From positions 1 to 12,276 of the forward strand of contig CADBMO010000049.1 of NCBI GenBank assembly GCA_902795755.1: DNA of 12,276 nt, in the 5' to 3' direction. The position numbers and the translations under genes are program-made. Positions 1-7,843 of this stretch are shown piece after piece (position 1 is the first letter of the stretch; the number at the start of each line of letters is the position of its first letter). Source of the stretch: an uncultured Erysipelotrichaceae bacterium. GTDB taxonomy: Bacteria; Bacillota_I; Bacilli_A; RF39; UBA660. The notes under the pieces are model-generated. The model saw nothing but the letters and a program-made list of their open reading frames with translations. It did not search any database and was not told the DNA's origin.

Positions 1-1
1 A

Positions 2-1045
2 AAAAGTTTAAAAGGCCCTAGCGATTCATTTACTGAAAATTATGAAACAAATACTGGTATGATAAGAAGACGAATAAAATCAGAAAATTTATGGTTTAAA
101 GAGGCTGTTGTAGGTAGTGAAAGTAAAACAAGAATTGCACTATTTTATATGAATGGTATAGCGGATGAAAAACTTGTTAACAAAATATATAAAAAAATAT
201 CAAAAATAAATGTTAAATACATAGGAAGTATAAATTATGTACTAGATGCTATATCTAATCAAAATAGGAGTATTTTTCCAACTAATTTAACTACTGAAAG
301 AGCAGATTACGCTTCTAAACTATTAATGGAAGGCAGAATAGTTTTAATGTGTGAAAACTCTAATGAAGTAATAATCTTACCCTGCTTATTCTTAGACTTT
401 TTTAAAAGTCCTGATGATTATTACGAAAAAAGTTTAAACGTTACTGCAAGCAGAATAATAAGAATGTTTGCAATGCTACTTGCAATATCAACTCCTGCAT
501 TATACATATCATTAATGGCGTATAACATAGAAGCAATCCCTAGCAAATTGCTTATTAATTTTACAGTCCAAAAAGATGGTGTTCCATTTTCAACAATCTT
601 TGAGGTACTATCAATGAGCTTTATGTTTCAGGTTTTACGTGAAAGTGACATGAGGTATCCTGGTAAGGGAGGGTCATCTATTTCTATAGTTGGAGGTTTG
701 GTGCTTGGTCAAGCGGCTGTTGAAGCAGGTATTGTTTCCCCTATTACAATTATTATAGTAGGTATTGCATCAGTTGCATCACTTGCGTTTTCATCAATTG
801 AGGTAGTTAATTCGATTAGGTGGTGGCAGTTAATACTAATTTGCTTTGCAGCCGTATTTGGATTTACCGGCGTGATGTTTGGCATTTTAATAATACTTGC
901 TATGCTTGTAAGTACAACATCAGTTGGAAAATCATATTTTTCGCCTTTTGAACCTTTTAATAAAAATAAACAAAAAGATGCTGTAATATTTAGTAAGAAA
1001 GCAAAACTTAATCCTTCTAACATAATTTCAAAGGAGGATAAATAA
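2..1045 (+). CDS. gerA: Spore germination protein, GerA family (A subunit), 5' partial
   Basis: This is the A subunit of a nutrient germinant receptor in the inner membrane of the spore. The reading frame is open from base 2 without a start codon, and the residues before the first ATG (59) fit the GerA family: a KGP...FTE segment followed by ETNTGMIRRRI, like the usual RGP..GFTE...N..LIRRRI. The true start is therefore upstream of the window and 347 residues are visible; family members are usually about 480-500 residues, so roughly 130-150 are missing. Visible are the end of the soluble N-terminal domain and then several membrane segments (about residues 153-173, 195-212, 245-262 and 275-302). 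Between them is the family signature FEVLSMSFMFQVLRESDMRYP followed by GKGGSSISIVGGLVLGQAAVEAG. A strong AAGGAGG at 1031-1037, inside the 3' end, serves gerC, whose ATG directly follows the TAA stop. The family is certain; the germinant cannot be told. Confidence 0.95.
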   Translation, partial: KSLKGPSDSFTENYETNTGMIRRRIKSENLWFKEAVVGSESKTRIALFYMNGIADEKLVNKIYKKISKINVKYIGSINYVLDAISNQNRSIFPTNLTTERADYASKLLMEGRIVLMCENSNEVIILPCLFLDFFKSPDDYYEKSLNVTASRIIRMFAMLLAISTPALYISLMAYNIEAIPSKLLINFTVQKDGVPFSTIFEVLSMSFMFQVLRESDMRYPGKGGSSISIVGGLVLGQAAVEAGIVSPITIIIVGIASVASLAFSSIEVVNSIRWWQLILICFAAVFGFTGVMFGILIILAMLVSTTSVGKSYFSPFEPFNKNKQKDAVIFSKKAKLNPSNIISKEDK

Positions 1046-2245
1046 ATGAAAATAGTTAAAATATTTATAATCATATTCATACTTTTTTCACTTACGGGAT
1101 GTTTTGATTATAAAGAAATAAATAATTATGCTGTTGTATCTGCTATATCAATCGATAAATCAGATAATGAAAATAAAAAATATACCATAGGAGTTCAAAT
1201 AATGAATGCTAAAAAGGATGAAGAAGAAGATGCTAGTTCAATAGCCTTTTATAAAGCAAATGGTGATACCATATATGAAGGATTAGAACAAATACTTTTA
1301 GATTTACCTAAAGAGTTATATCTAGGTCATAATGAAGTATTAATTCTTGGTGAGGATTTGATAAAAGAAAAATGCCCATTAAATTTTTTAGATTATTTTT
1401 TAAGAGATAGTGAGGTTGAAAAAGATTCATTAGTAATTGTTGCAAAAGAGAAAAAAGCATATGACGTATTAAAAATAATTACACCACTAGAAGCAATACC
1501 ATCTAGAAACCTTAAAGAAACCATTAAAATTGCAGATAATTTTAGAGGTACTTTATCATCCGTTACTTTAGATGAATTCATTTCTAGTTTATCTAATGAT
1601 GGTGAAGAACCTGTATTACCATCTGTTAAAATATTAGGTAAAAAGAATAAGGGTGAAAAAAACGAAAATGTTTCGCAAAGTGATCCAAGTGCTAAGATTG
1701 AAATAGACAAAATGGCATTTTTTCAAAATGGAAGGTTAAAAGGTTACTTAACTAATGAAGAAGAGCAAGGTTATAAAATACTTTCTGATACTGCAAACGG
1801 AACATATGTAAATGTTAAATGTGATAAGAACAATTATGCAACGCTTAGAATTGAAAATGGAAATACTAAAGAAAAACTATACTTTAATAATAATACTCCA
1901 ATAGTTAATTTAGGTACAAATTTAACTGGTAGATTACTAGAATATAATTGTAAAGCTGACTTTCTAAAAAGTGAAAAATACATAAAAAAACTAGAAAATG
2001 ATGCTAGCAAAAAAGTTGAAAAGTTAGCTAAAAAAACAATAAAAAAATTATATAAAGATAATTCATCTGATGCTTTAAAGTTAGGAGAAAAATTTTATAG
2101 TAAGAAGAATAAATATTTAAAAAAGTACAACATAAAAGAAAAAGAAATACGTAAATTAATTAAGTTTAAAATAAATTCAAATGTAACTATAGATAGAATT
2201 GGACTAAGTATTAAATCTGTTAAGGAGGTATCAGCTCATGAATAA
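1046..2245 (+). CDS. gerC: Ger(x)C family germination lipoprotein
   Basis: This is the C subunit of the germinant receptor, a lipoprotein of 399 residues, which is the normal family size. The N-terminus is a lipoprotein signal: a hydrophobic stretch at residues 4-16, then lipobox LTGC with Cys19 as the lipidated residue. It is followed by FDYKEIN, matching the family's typical C-W-D-x-x-E-I-N start of the mature protein. The C-terminal part (about residues 300-390) is Lys-rich and has the helical pattern of the GerAC C-terminal domain, with DALKLGEKF in place of the typical D-x-x-x-x-G-E. The ATG immediately follows the gerA stop with an AAGGAGG 8 nt upstream, so the two are co-translated. 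The gene order here is A-C-B rather than the A-B-C of the classic Bacillus gerA operon. The last 8 nt overlap gerB. Confidence 0.93.
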   Translation: MKIVKIFIIIFILFSLTGCFDYKEINNYAVVSAISIDKSDNENKKYTIGVQIMNAKKDEEEDASSIAFYKANGDTIYEGLEQILLDLPKELYLGHNEVLILGEDLIKEKCPLNFLDYFLRDSEVEKDSLVIVAKEKKAYDVLKIITPLEAIPSRNLKETIKIADNFRGTLSSVTLDEFISSLSNDGEEPVLPSVKILGKKNKGEKNENVSQSDPSAKIEIDKMAFFQNGRLKGYLTNEEEQGYKILSDTANGTYVNVKCDKNNYATLRIENGNTKEKLYFNNNTPIVNLGTNLTGRLLEYNCKADFLKSEKYIKKLENDASKKVEKLAKKTIKKLYKDNSSDALKLGEKFYSKKNKYLKKYNIKEKEIRKLIKFKINSNVTIDRIGLSIKSVKEVSAHE

Positions 2246-3332
2246 AAAGGTATCAAATATTCAAATGGGTATGCTCCTTACCTTAACTATTTGCGGATAT
2301 TTTTTAGGTATGAGTGATATCATACTTTTAAGAACATCAAAAAGTGAAGTAATAATATCTATGATACTAGGAACCATAATCGGACTTATACCCCTTTTTA
2401 TGTATCTAAAAATTAATAGTACGCATCCTAGTTTAAACATATATGAAAAATCTATTAAGTTGTTTGGTAAAAAAATAGGTGGATTTATAAACGTATTAAT
2501 GCTTATATCTTACACTTCTATATTTTGTATAGCAATTAGAACAATAATATCTTTTACTATTACAAAATACTTAGAATCAACACCATATTTAATAGTTGGT
2601 CTTTTGGTAGTAATATGCTGTTTAGTTGCAGTTTTTAAAGGTTTAGAAGCAATATTAAGACTTGCTAGAATATCATTTATAATAACAATATTTTTTGCAC
2701 TTATAATAGAAATATCAATTATAGGTTACGTTAATTTAGACAATTTATTTCCTATATTCATATCTAAAGACCACATATCAAATATTATATATGGATCACT
2801 TTACTTTGCTGCAACTTCATCATTTTTAAGTGTACTTTTATTATCAATTAAAAAAGATAGCGTAAAAAATAATAAAAACTATAATAAAATCGCTATACTG
2901 TTTTATATAATTGGCTGTTTAGGTCTTACACTTGTTATGTTTTTTATAGTAGCATGTTATAGTTATAAAATGTCATCATTATTTAGATATCCAGAGTACA
3001 CCGTACTTAAAAAAATAGGATTTTCATCATCTGAACTACACTTAGAAAACTTACTCGCTTTTAGATGGGTATTTTATTCACTAGCACTTGCTTGCATGTC
3101 TCTTTTTGGAATTGAAACAGGCATTAAAATATATAGTAAAAAAATAAAGCTAAATAAAATACTTTTAATAGTAATTGGAATTATATCAATAGAGATAAGT
3201 AAATATTTACTAGGAACCGTACCTAAAGCAATATTAATAATGAAAAAATATTATATACCATTTGCCGCAATACCAATGTTTACATTACTAACTATTATTT
3301 TTATAAGATGCTTGTTCGTAAAAAATAAATAA
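2238..3332 (+). CDS. gerB: Spore germination permease, GerB family
   Basis: This is the B subunit of the germinant receptor, an integral membrane protein of the amino acid/polyamine permease superfamily thought to bind the germinant. At 364 residues it has the usual family length. It is almost wholly hydrophobic, with about ten predicted membrane segments, starting with residues 9-30 and 38-57 and ending with a hydrophobic segment just before the C-terminal KNK. The N-terminal pattern (KVSNIQMGML...) matches the family's I-x-x-x-Q loop entering the first helix. The ATG overlaps the gerC stop by 8 nt, and AAGGAGG at 2222-2228 lies 9 nt upstream, inside gerC, so translation is probably coupled. 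The call as GerB also rests on its gerA and gerC neighbours. Confidence 0.92.
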   Translation: MNKKVSNIQMGMLLTLTICGYFLGMSDIILLRTSKSEVIISMILGTIIGLIPLFMYLKINSTHPSLNIYEKSIKLFGKKIGGFINVLMLISYTSIFCIAIRTIISFTITKYLESTPYLIVGLLVVICCLVAVFKGLEAILRLARISFIITIFFALIIEISIIGYVNLDNLFPIFISKDHISNIIYGSLYFAATSSFLSVLLLSIKKDSVKNNKNYNKIAILFYIIGCLGLTLVMFFIVACYSYKMSSLFRYPEYTVLKKIGFSSSELHLENLLAFRWVFYSLALACMSLFGIETGIKIYSKKIKLNKILLIVIGIISIEISKYLLGTVPKAILIMKKYYIPFAAIPMFTLLTIIFIRCLFVKNK

Positions 3333-3355
3333 TATATAATATTATTGGTGATTTT

Positions 3356-4024
3356 ATGAGAAGTACTGATGCATTAAACTTACTATATAAAGACGTTATT
3401 AATGATGACAATGACTTATTAAAAAAAGAAAATAAGTGGGTACTTCACTGCTTTTACGTGGGCGTTGCATCAGGTAGGATTGCACAAAAGTTAGGCATCG
3501 ATAGTGATTATGCAAAAGCACTTGGATACGTTCATGATATTGGTAGAAAAATATCTCATCCAAGACATGTACCTGAAGGATATAAATACATGATAGAAAA
3601 TGGTTATGAAAAAGAAGCAAGATCTTGCATTACACATTCTTTTATTAATAATGATATTAACTTAGTTGCAGGAGGAGGCCCTAATACTCCTGAAAAAAGA
3701 AATTTTATACAAAATTTATTAGATAAATATGGTGAAGCTACAATATATGATAACATTGTTCAATTATGTGACTTATTTTGCCTAGAAACTGGTTTTACCA
3801 CAATAGAACACCGGGTACTTGATGTGTATAGAAGAAAAGGCATATACGATAATTCAAAAGCTCATTTTGAAGCCACTTTAAAGTTAAAAGAGAAATTTGA
3901 AAAGAAAATGAAATGCAATTTATATTATCTATTTCCTGAAATAAAAAAAGAAGACATTCTAAGCATTCAAGATGACTATAATGAAATAGAAAATATGTTA
4001 AAAGGAAATATAAAAAGAAGATAA
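3356..4024 (+). CDS. HD-domain phosphohydrolase
   Basis: This is a soluble 222-residue protein of the HD superfamily of metal-dependent phosphohydrolases, enzymes that usually act on nucleotides or phosphorylated signals. The metal-site residues can be read in order: His31 in WVLHCFYV, His60-Asp61 in YVHDIGRK, His94 in ITHSF, and Asp139 in QLCDLF. This is the complete H...HD...D set, so it should be active. No second domain, signal peptide or membrane segment is visible. It starts 23 nt after the gerB stop with no obvious promoter between, so it is probably read through from the germination operon. Its SD is only GGTGA (3347-3351), the 3' half of the consensus, and close to the ATG. The stop codon sits within the stem of a terminator. 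The substrate is unknown, and a germination role is only suggested by position. Confidence 0.85.
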   Translation: MRSTDALNLLYKDVINDDNDLLKKENKWVLHCFYVGVASGRIAQKLGIDSDYAKALGYVHDIGRKISHPRHVPEGYKYMIENGYEKEARSCITHSFINNDINLVAGGGPNTPEKRNFIQNLLDKYGEATIYDNIVQLCDLFCLETGFTTIEHRVLDVYRRKGIYDNSKAHFEATLKLKEKFEKKMKCNLYYLFPEIKKEDILSIQDDYNEIENMLKGNIKRR

Positions 4025-4043
4025 TTAATTATCTTCTTTTTTT
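4012..4043. terminator. Bidirectional Rho-independent terminator
   Basis: A perfect 24-nt palindrome (4015-4038, AAGAAGATAATT and its complement) is flanked by an A run on the left (4012-4014) and a T run on the right (4039-4043). Read in either direction it gives a hairpin followed by U residues. It lies between the convergent HD gene (+) and nucleoside hydrolase (-), and the HD gene's TAA stop (4022-4024) is inside the stem. Confidence 0.85.
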
Positions 4044-4060
4044 CTTATCCAATAATCATT

Positions 4061-4960
4061 CTACTTAAATGTACTTTTAAATAGTTTATCAAATTTTTCT
4101 AAATCAATTGTTGTTGCAACCTTAATATTACTTTTATCAGTTAAAGCTACATAACATTGTCCTTTTTTTCTACCATTATCCATTACCTTAACACTACATG
4201 GTTCAAAATGTAATATTGATTTATCTATTGCTGGTAATAATGTTGCAGGATCAGGATTAACAAGACAATCTCCCTCACCCTTTTCTTTACTAAAGTCCAT
4301 ATATTTTTCGGCAATAGTTCCAACAAATCTAGAAACTTTATCCTGAGATAATCTTAAATTTAAAACATAGTTTTTATCAATATGTGCTGCTATACCAATT
4401 TCGTGAGTAATTAGTTTTATATCTTCAAAGTCTGATTCCAAAACTAGTCTTGCAGATGCAGGATCAGCATTAACATTAAACTCCATATATGGATCTTTAT
4501 TATCAGGATTATACGTAGTCCCCATTATTAATACATGTTTTATTCTATCAACTACTTTTGGATCTTTTTTTATAGCGTTTGCTAAATTTTTAAGTGACCC
4601 AAAACAAATCATTGTTAAATCATCTTTATATTTTCTAGATGCCTTAATAATAAAATCCTCAGCTCTTACACCTTCGTATCTTCTTCTACTGGTATCAGGA
4701 TAAACTAGGTATCCTAATCCATCTATACCATGGGCATATTCAGCAGTATTATGTTCAATAACTTCTTCATGTTCACCTTTATACATCTTTATGTTGGACC
4801 CTAATATATCTTGTATTATTTTTAAATTTTTAGAAGATTTAACTTGAGGTATATTACCACTTGCTAGCGTAAGCCCTATAATATCCATATTATTTTTTAC
4901 AGCCATACATATTGCTATTGCATCATCCACTCCAGGATCTGTATCAATAATATACTTCAT
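4061..4960 (-). CDS. Inosine/uridine-preferring nucleoside hydrolase family protein
   Basis: This is a cytoplasmic nucleosidase that would cleave the N-glycosidic bond of ribonucleosides to free base and ribose for salvage, using a bound Ca ion. It has 299 residues, close to the family norm of about 310. The N-terminal DTDPGVDDA supplies the Ca ligands Asp8, Asp12 and Asp13. HGIDGLGY (77-84) and EFNVNADPASA (160-170, with Glu160 and Asn162 at the ribose site) are typical. The last Ca-ligand region reads NPDPAT (235-240): Asp237 is kept, but the residue before it, His in IunH-type enzymes, is Pro236. The start was set at ATG 4960 because GGGGTGA (4966-4972) sits 5 nt upstream and the product then begins MKYIIDTDPG as in relatives; an in-frame GTG at 4969 would overlap the SD. 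It stands alone between two terminators. The base specificity cannot be read. Confidence 0.9.
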   Translation of the reverse strand: MKYIIDTDPGVDDAIAICMAVKNNMDIIGLTLASGNIPQVKSSKNLKIIQDILGSNIKMYKGEHEEVIEHNTAEYAHGIDGLGYLVYPDTSRRRYEGVRAEDFIIKASRKYKDDLTMICFGSLKNLANAIKKDPKVVDRIKHVLIMGTTYNPDNKDPYMEFNVNADPASARLVLESDFEDIKLITHEIGIAAHIDKNYVLNLRLSQDKVSRFVGTIAEKYMDFSKEKGEGDCLVNPDPATLLPAIDKSILHFEPCSVKVMDNGRKKGQCYVALTDKSNIKVATTIDLEKFDKLFKSTFK

Positions 4961-4965
4961 TTTAT

Positions 4966-4972
4966 TCACCCC
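4966..4972 (-). promoter_or_regulatory. Ribosome binding site deciding the nucleoside hydrolase start
   Basis: On the - strand this reads GGGGTGA, complementary to the 16S 3' end, 5 nt before ATG 4960. It excludes the in-frame GTG at 4969, which falls within it. Confidence 0.75.
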
Positions 4973-4984
4973 TATTATATATTT

Positions 4985-4990
4985 ATTATA
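4985..4990 (-). promoter_or_regulatory. Candidate -10 box for the nucleoside hydrolase gene
   Basis: A perfect TATAAT on the - strand, 13 nt before the SD. No good -35 is visible at 16-18 nt (the closest is TTCAAT), and a second TATAAT at 4974-4979 is too near the SD. The surroundings are very AT-rich, so chance matches are likely. The gene does need a promoter here, since a terminator lies directly upstream. Confidence 0.4.
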
Positions 4991-5038
4991 ATATATTTTT
5001 CATAAATATTGAAGAATAATATTTGTGAAATGTAAAGT

Positions 5039-5064
5039 AAAAAAGAAGTTTTTTAAAACTTCTT
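5039..5064 (-). terminator. Rho-independent terminator of the LtaS-like unit
   Basis: On the - strand a stem of 9-10 bp (AAGAAGTTT / AAACTTCTT, 5043-5064) with a 2-4 nt loop is followed by a T run (5042-5039). It overlaps the TAA stop (5063-5065) of the gene it ends, so the 3' untranslated region consists of little more than the hairpin. Confidence 0.75.
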
Positions 5065-5704
5065 AATCCATTTCTACTATATATAATTTTTTTCCATCTT
5101 TTATCAAAGTTAAATTAGCAGTAGTTTCATATCCTAAATCTTTTTCATAATCCCATGATATACTTACGTTATATGCCTCATATTCCGTACCCTCTGTCTT
5201 TTTATTCACTCTTTTTGTTGTGGTTGCATTAATGTCTTCAACTATATATGTAGTTTTTTCAGTATTAACACTTGTTATTTTACTAACAACTGGTAGTTTT
5301 TGAGACCTACCCTCTTTTTGCTCAACATATCTATAAAAAGTACCTCTAGCTTGTTCTATAAAATTATCTTTCATAGAATCCTTAATGAATTGTACTCCAC
5401 CAATATCGTTTTTAGATAACTTATTATCAAGTGTATAAAAATCAATTATAAAAAGTTTAGATATAGTTTTAGCATATGAATCATAGTTAACGTTTTTCTT
5501 AGATAAGATTTTATCCAATTCATTAAAAGTAGTTTTATATAGTTTTGTTTCTTTATTATTTAATTCGTAATCATATTTATCAATTCTTTTAATAACTTTT
5601 GGTTCATCTGATTCTTTTATATAATTTTCATAAACATAATATGCACCAATTGCTATCAATACAATTAATATTAATATTAATAATAAACGTCTAATTCTTT
5701 TCAT
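5063..5704 (-). CDS. Membrane-anchored extracytoplasmic protein of unknown function, partner of the LtaS-like gene
   Basis: I do not recognise the family of this 213-residue protein. A short basic N-terminus (MKRIRR) leads into one hydrophobic helix (about 7-24), with no Cys lipobox. A polar, Lys/Glu/Tyr-rich domain follows (about 30-213), which by the positive-inside rule should lie outside the membrane. The C-terminal half is rich in Thr and alternating hydrophobics (TYIVED..., TANLTLIKDGKKLYIVEMD), suggesting beta strands, perhaps an NTF2-like or similar fold; this is a guess from pattern only. The gene begins within the end of the LtaS-like gene (14-nt overlap) and shares its promoter, so a role in the same envelope process is likely. 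The start is ATG 5704, with GGAGG at 5717-5721; the 12-nt spacing is long. Upstream in-frame ATGs at 5728 and 5734 would place the SD inside the gene. Confidence 0.75.
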   Translation of the reverse strand: MKRIRRLLLILILIVLIAIGAYYVYENYIKESDEPKVIKRIDKYDYELNNKETKLYKTTFNELDKILSKKNVNYDSYAKTISKLFIIDFYTLDNKLSKNDIGGVQFIKDSMKDNFIEQARGTFYRYVEQKEGRSQKLPVVSKITSVNTEKTTYIVEDINATTTKRVNKKTEGTEYEAYNVSISWDYEKDLGYETTANLTLIKDGKKLYIVEMD

Positions 5705-7763
5705 CTTTTTTTGGAACCTCCAAATCATATACAATTATTGAATTTGAAACATCCAACAAAGTATCAGCGTATTTATTATTCTTTATAACTTCTTCTGTTT
5801 CTTCATCACTTATTTTTTTGTTATGCAAATTCATATATTCTTCTTGTTGTGCATTATAATATAAATCATTAGTAACCCAGTTACCATTTGGAAATACTAC
5901 AATATTATCATTCCTACTAAATATATCATGACCTAAGCCATATTTATATGAAAAATTAAACATGTTTGCAAGCGTTGGCATTGCATCATACATACCCATA
6001 ACTGTTTTAACTTCTTTATTTAACTTTTTGTTGTTTTTACTATTTTTAGTCCAAATAATAAGTGGTACTTTTCTATTTAATTCATAATTATAATAATCTA
6101 CTTGTGTATATCTTTCATCATCACTATCATATAATTCACCAGTTTCAAAATCATAATTATAGAAATATCTATATTCTTTTTTAGATATTTTTGCATCATG
6201 ATCACCATAGATTAATACAACTGTATTCTCTAATAATCCAGCTTTATCCATTTCATCAAAGAATACTCCTAGAGCATAATCTGCATAATGTACTCCCTTA
6301 AAGTATCTACCAAGTTCTCTACCTTCCATGTAAGGTAGTACCTCCTCTTTTTCGTTACCATCCTCATCAACTACTTTATGCTTATAATCAACGGTATAAT
6401 CTCCATACTTATCTTCATCTTGCCATGGAGTATGATTAGTTAAAGTAATAAGTGTTGAGAAAAACTTTCCGTTTTTATTACTAATCTTCTTTAATTTTTT
6501 AACTGATTGTTTAAAGAATTCTTCATCAGACAATCCCATACCAATTACTTTACTTTCATCAGAATAATCATATGAATCACGTGCATAAAACTTTTTATAA
6601 CCAAGTGTTTTATGCATTACATTACGATTCCAAAACGATGCATTATTAGCATGCATACTTGCAGTAAAATAGCCTTTAGCTGCAAATATGTTAGGCATTG
6701 CCTCATACGTTCTTTTCCAGTAATTAACAAACACCGTACCCGTAGAAGATGGTAATAATGATGTGTTAAACGTAAATTCTGAATCACTAGATGTTCCAAC
6801 ACTTACCTGAGGATAATAATTAGAGAAGAATAAACCTTCACTTGCAATCCTATTTAAGTTTGGCGTTAATTCTTTGCCATTAAATGATAAAGACATGTCA
6901 TGCGTCATTATACTTTCCGCATGAATAATAACTAAGTTCTTTCCCTCAAAAATATTAGTATACTCATTATTTTCATGAGTTTCATTTTTTTCTTTTTCAG
7001 CATAAAAATCTCTAACTACTTTAGCAGCTTTATCATAACCAAACAAACTAGTAAACTTAGATTGAGTACTCTTAATTGCATCATTTAATTGATATACATA
7101 TATACCAAATCTTTGAACTAAGTATTCTCTATTCCATTGTTTTTTTAATCTACCATAATCAGATGGTGCCATAAGCATTATTGTAAGAACTGTCATAACA
7201 GCACCCATTATTACAGTATTTCCAAACCTTTTTTTGTTTCTTTCAATTTTTTCATTTTTCTTATAATATGGTGTATTACAAAGTACGATATGAACTATGG
7301 TTAAAACAATAGGTGGGAATATTAATATCATATCCTTAAAATGAATTAATCCAGTCACTATGTCTCCATCCATATCACCTAAAAATGATGCTGTTGATAG
7401 TAATGAAAATGATGCAAATGACACATAATTCTCATAATATACAGCATTTACTACACAAGTTGCTGTCATAATAATTGTTAAAGGTAATAATACTATGAAT
7501 TGCTTTTTAGTCTTTAGTAAATATGCAAAAGATCCTACAACAAATATAAATGCTAAATCAGATATTATTGCAAGTGGGTTAAATAATGATCCCATTGTAA
7601 CAACTCTAAGTAACCATGATGCAATTAGATTAACTAATACATATGTAACGAATAATATATTTGTTTTTAAGTATCTTATAACACTTATTTCTTTGTATCT
7701 CTTTTTAATTTTTGATATAACTTTATTTATTTTTTTCTTAATATTATTAGTAAACTTATTCAT
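5691..7763 (-). CDS. LTA synthase family / sulfatase-fold membrane phosphoglycerol transferase
   Basis: This membrane enzyme of the LtaS/alkaline phosphatase superfamily probably transfers phosphoglycerol (or a similar phosphoalcohol) outside the membrane, as in lipoteichoic acid synthesis. It has 690 residues: about five membrane segments (near 33-53, 62-83, 87-108, 143-162 and 181-200), a linker, then the extracellular catalytic domain (about 274-620). Residues matching S. aureus LtaS are Glu283 (NLVIIHAES), the nucleophile loop GTSSDSEF (323-330), His371, FWNR (377-380, Trp and Arg of the glycerolphosphate site), His444 (LTNHTPW) and GDHD (520-523, Asp-His metal ligands). Aligned on DxEF, the Thr nucleophile of LtaS becomes Ser325, with Thr324 beside it. 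The start is ATG 7763 (GGAGG 5 nt upstream); an in-frame TTG at 7775 overlaps the SD. A Ser/Thr-type LTA primase, exporter modification enzyme or other family member cannot be excluded. Confidence 0.9.
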   Translation of the reverse strand: MNKFTNNIKKKINKVISKIKKRYKEISVIRYLKTNILFVTYVLVNLIASWLLRVVTMGSLFNPLAIISDLAFIFVVGSFAYLLKTKKQFIVLLPLTIIMTATCVVNAVYYENYVSFASFSLLSTASFLGDMDGDIVTGLIHFKDMILIFPPIVLTIVHIVLCNTPYYKKNEKIERNKKRFGNTVIMGAVMTVLTIMLMAPSDYGRLKKQWNREYLVQRFGIYVYQLNDAIKSTQSKFTSLFGYDKAAKVVRDFYAEKEKNETHENNEYTNIFEGKNLVIIHAESIMTHDMSLSFNGKELTPNLNRIASEGLFFSNYYPQVSVGTSSDSEFTFNTSLLPSSTGTVFVNYWKRTYEAMPNIFAAKGYFTASMHANNASFWNRNVMHKTLGYKKFYARDSYDYSDESKVIGMGLSDEEFFKQSVKKLKKISNKNGKFFSTLITLTNHTPWQDEDKYGDYTVDYKHKVVDEDGNEKEEVLPYMEGRELGRYFKGVHYADYALGVFFDEMDKAGLLENTVVLIYGDHDAKISKKEYRYFYNYDFETGELYDSDDERYTQVDYYNYELNRKVPLIIWTKNSKNNKKLNKEVKTVMGMYDAMPTLANMFNFSYKYGLGHDIFSRNDNIVVFPNGNWVTNDLYYNAQQEEYMNLHNKKISDEETEEVIKNNKYADTLLDVSNSIIVYDLEVPKKDEKN

Positions 7764-7768
7764 TTTTA

Positions 7769-7773
7769 CCTCC
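7769..7773 (-). promoter_or_regulatory. Ribosome binding site deciding the LtaS-like start
   Basis: GGAGG on the - strand, 5 nt before ATG 7763. The longer in-frame start (TTG 7775) shares a base with it and is therefore unlikely. Confidence 0.8.
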
Positions 7774-7786
7774 AATAATCATTACA

Positions 7787-7815
7787 ATTATATCACTTTA
7801 TAATTATAAAGTAAA
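7787..7815 (-). promoter_or_regulatory. Extended -10 promoter of the LtaS-like operon
   Basis: On the - strand: -35 TTTACT (7815-7810, four of six consensus bases), a 17-nt spacer, and -10 TATAAT (7792-7787) preceded by TGA, giving an extended TGnTATAAT. The start of transcription would fall near 7780, about 17 nt before the ATG. The spacer is occupied by a palindrome, listed separately. Confidence 0.7.
7795..7812 (-). promoter_or_regulatory. 18-bp perfect palindrome inside the promoter spacer (operator candidate)
   Basis: ACTTTATAATTATAAAGT is identical to its own reverse complement. It spans from the last three bases of the -35 box to the base pair just before the extended -10, so a dimeric regulator bound here would block RNA polymerase. 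The alternative is a chance palindrome in AT-rich DNA or part of the upstream terminator tail. No second copy was seen in the window. Confidence 0.4.
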
Positions 7816-7843
7816 TTAAAACAAGAGCTTATTGCTCTTGTTT
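7811..7843 (-). terminator. Terminator of the GGDEF/YihY operon
   Basis: On the - strand a 10-bp perfect stem (AAACAAGAGC / GCTCTTGTTT, 7843-7819) with a 5-nt loop is followed by TAATTTAC, a weak T tract. The YihY stop codon (7829-7831) lies in the loop, so the last codons of that gene form one arm of the stem. Confidence 0.7.

Noticed and set aside
709..1080. Open frame of 123 codons on the - strand
   Set aside because: Antisense to the conserved membrane part of gerA and the start of gerC; no SD and no family pattern.
1393..1710. Open frame of 105 codons on the - strand
   Set aside because: Antisense shadow of gerC.
3399..3620. Open frame of 73 codons on the - strand
   Set aside because: Lies opposite the HD motif region of the HD gene; His/Leu-rich shadow composition.
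4974..4979. Second TATAAT upstream of the nucleoside hydrolase
   Set aside because: Too close to the SD to leave a leader; probably chance in AT-rich DNA.
4970..5042. AT-rich spacer checked for a small gene or riboswitch
   Set aside because: Only a -10-like box and the end of a terminator are visible; no SD-led frame and no structured leader.
6617..6802. Open frame of 61 codons on the - strand
   Set aside because: Out-of-frame shadow within the catalytic domain of the LtaS-like gene.
7495..7803. Open frame of 102 codons on the + strand
   Set aside because: Antisense to the membrane segments of the LtaS-like gene; its hydrophobicity comes from that overlap.
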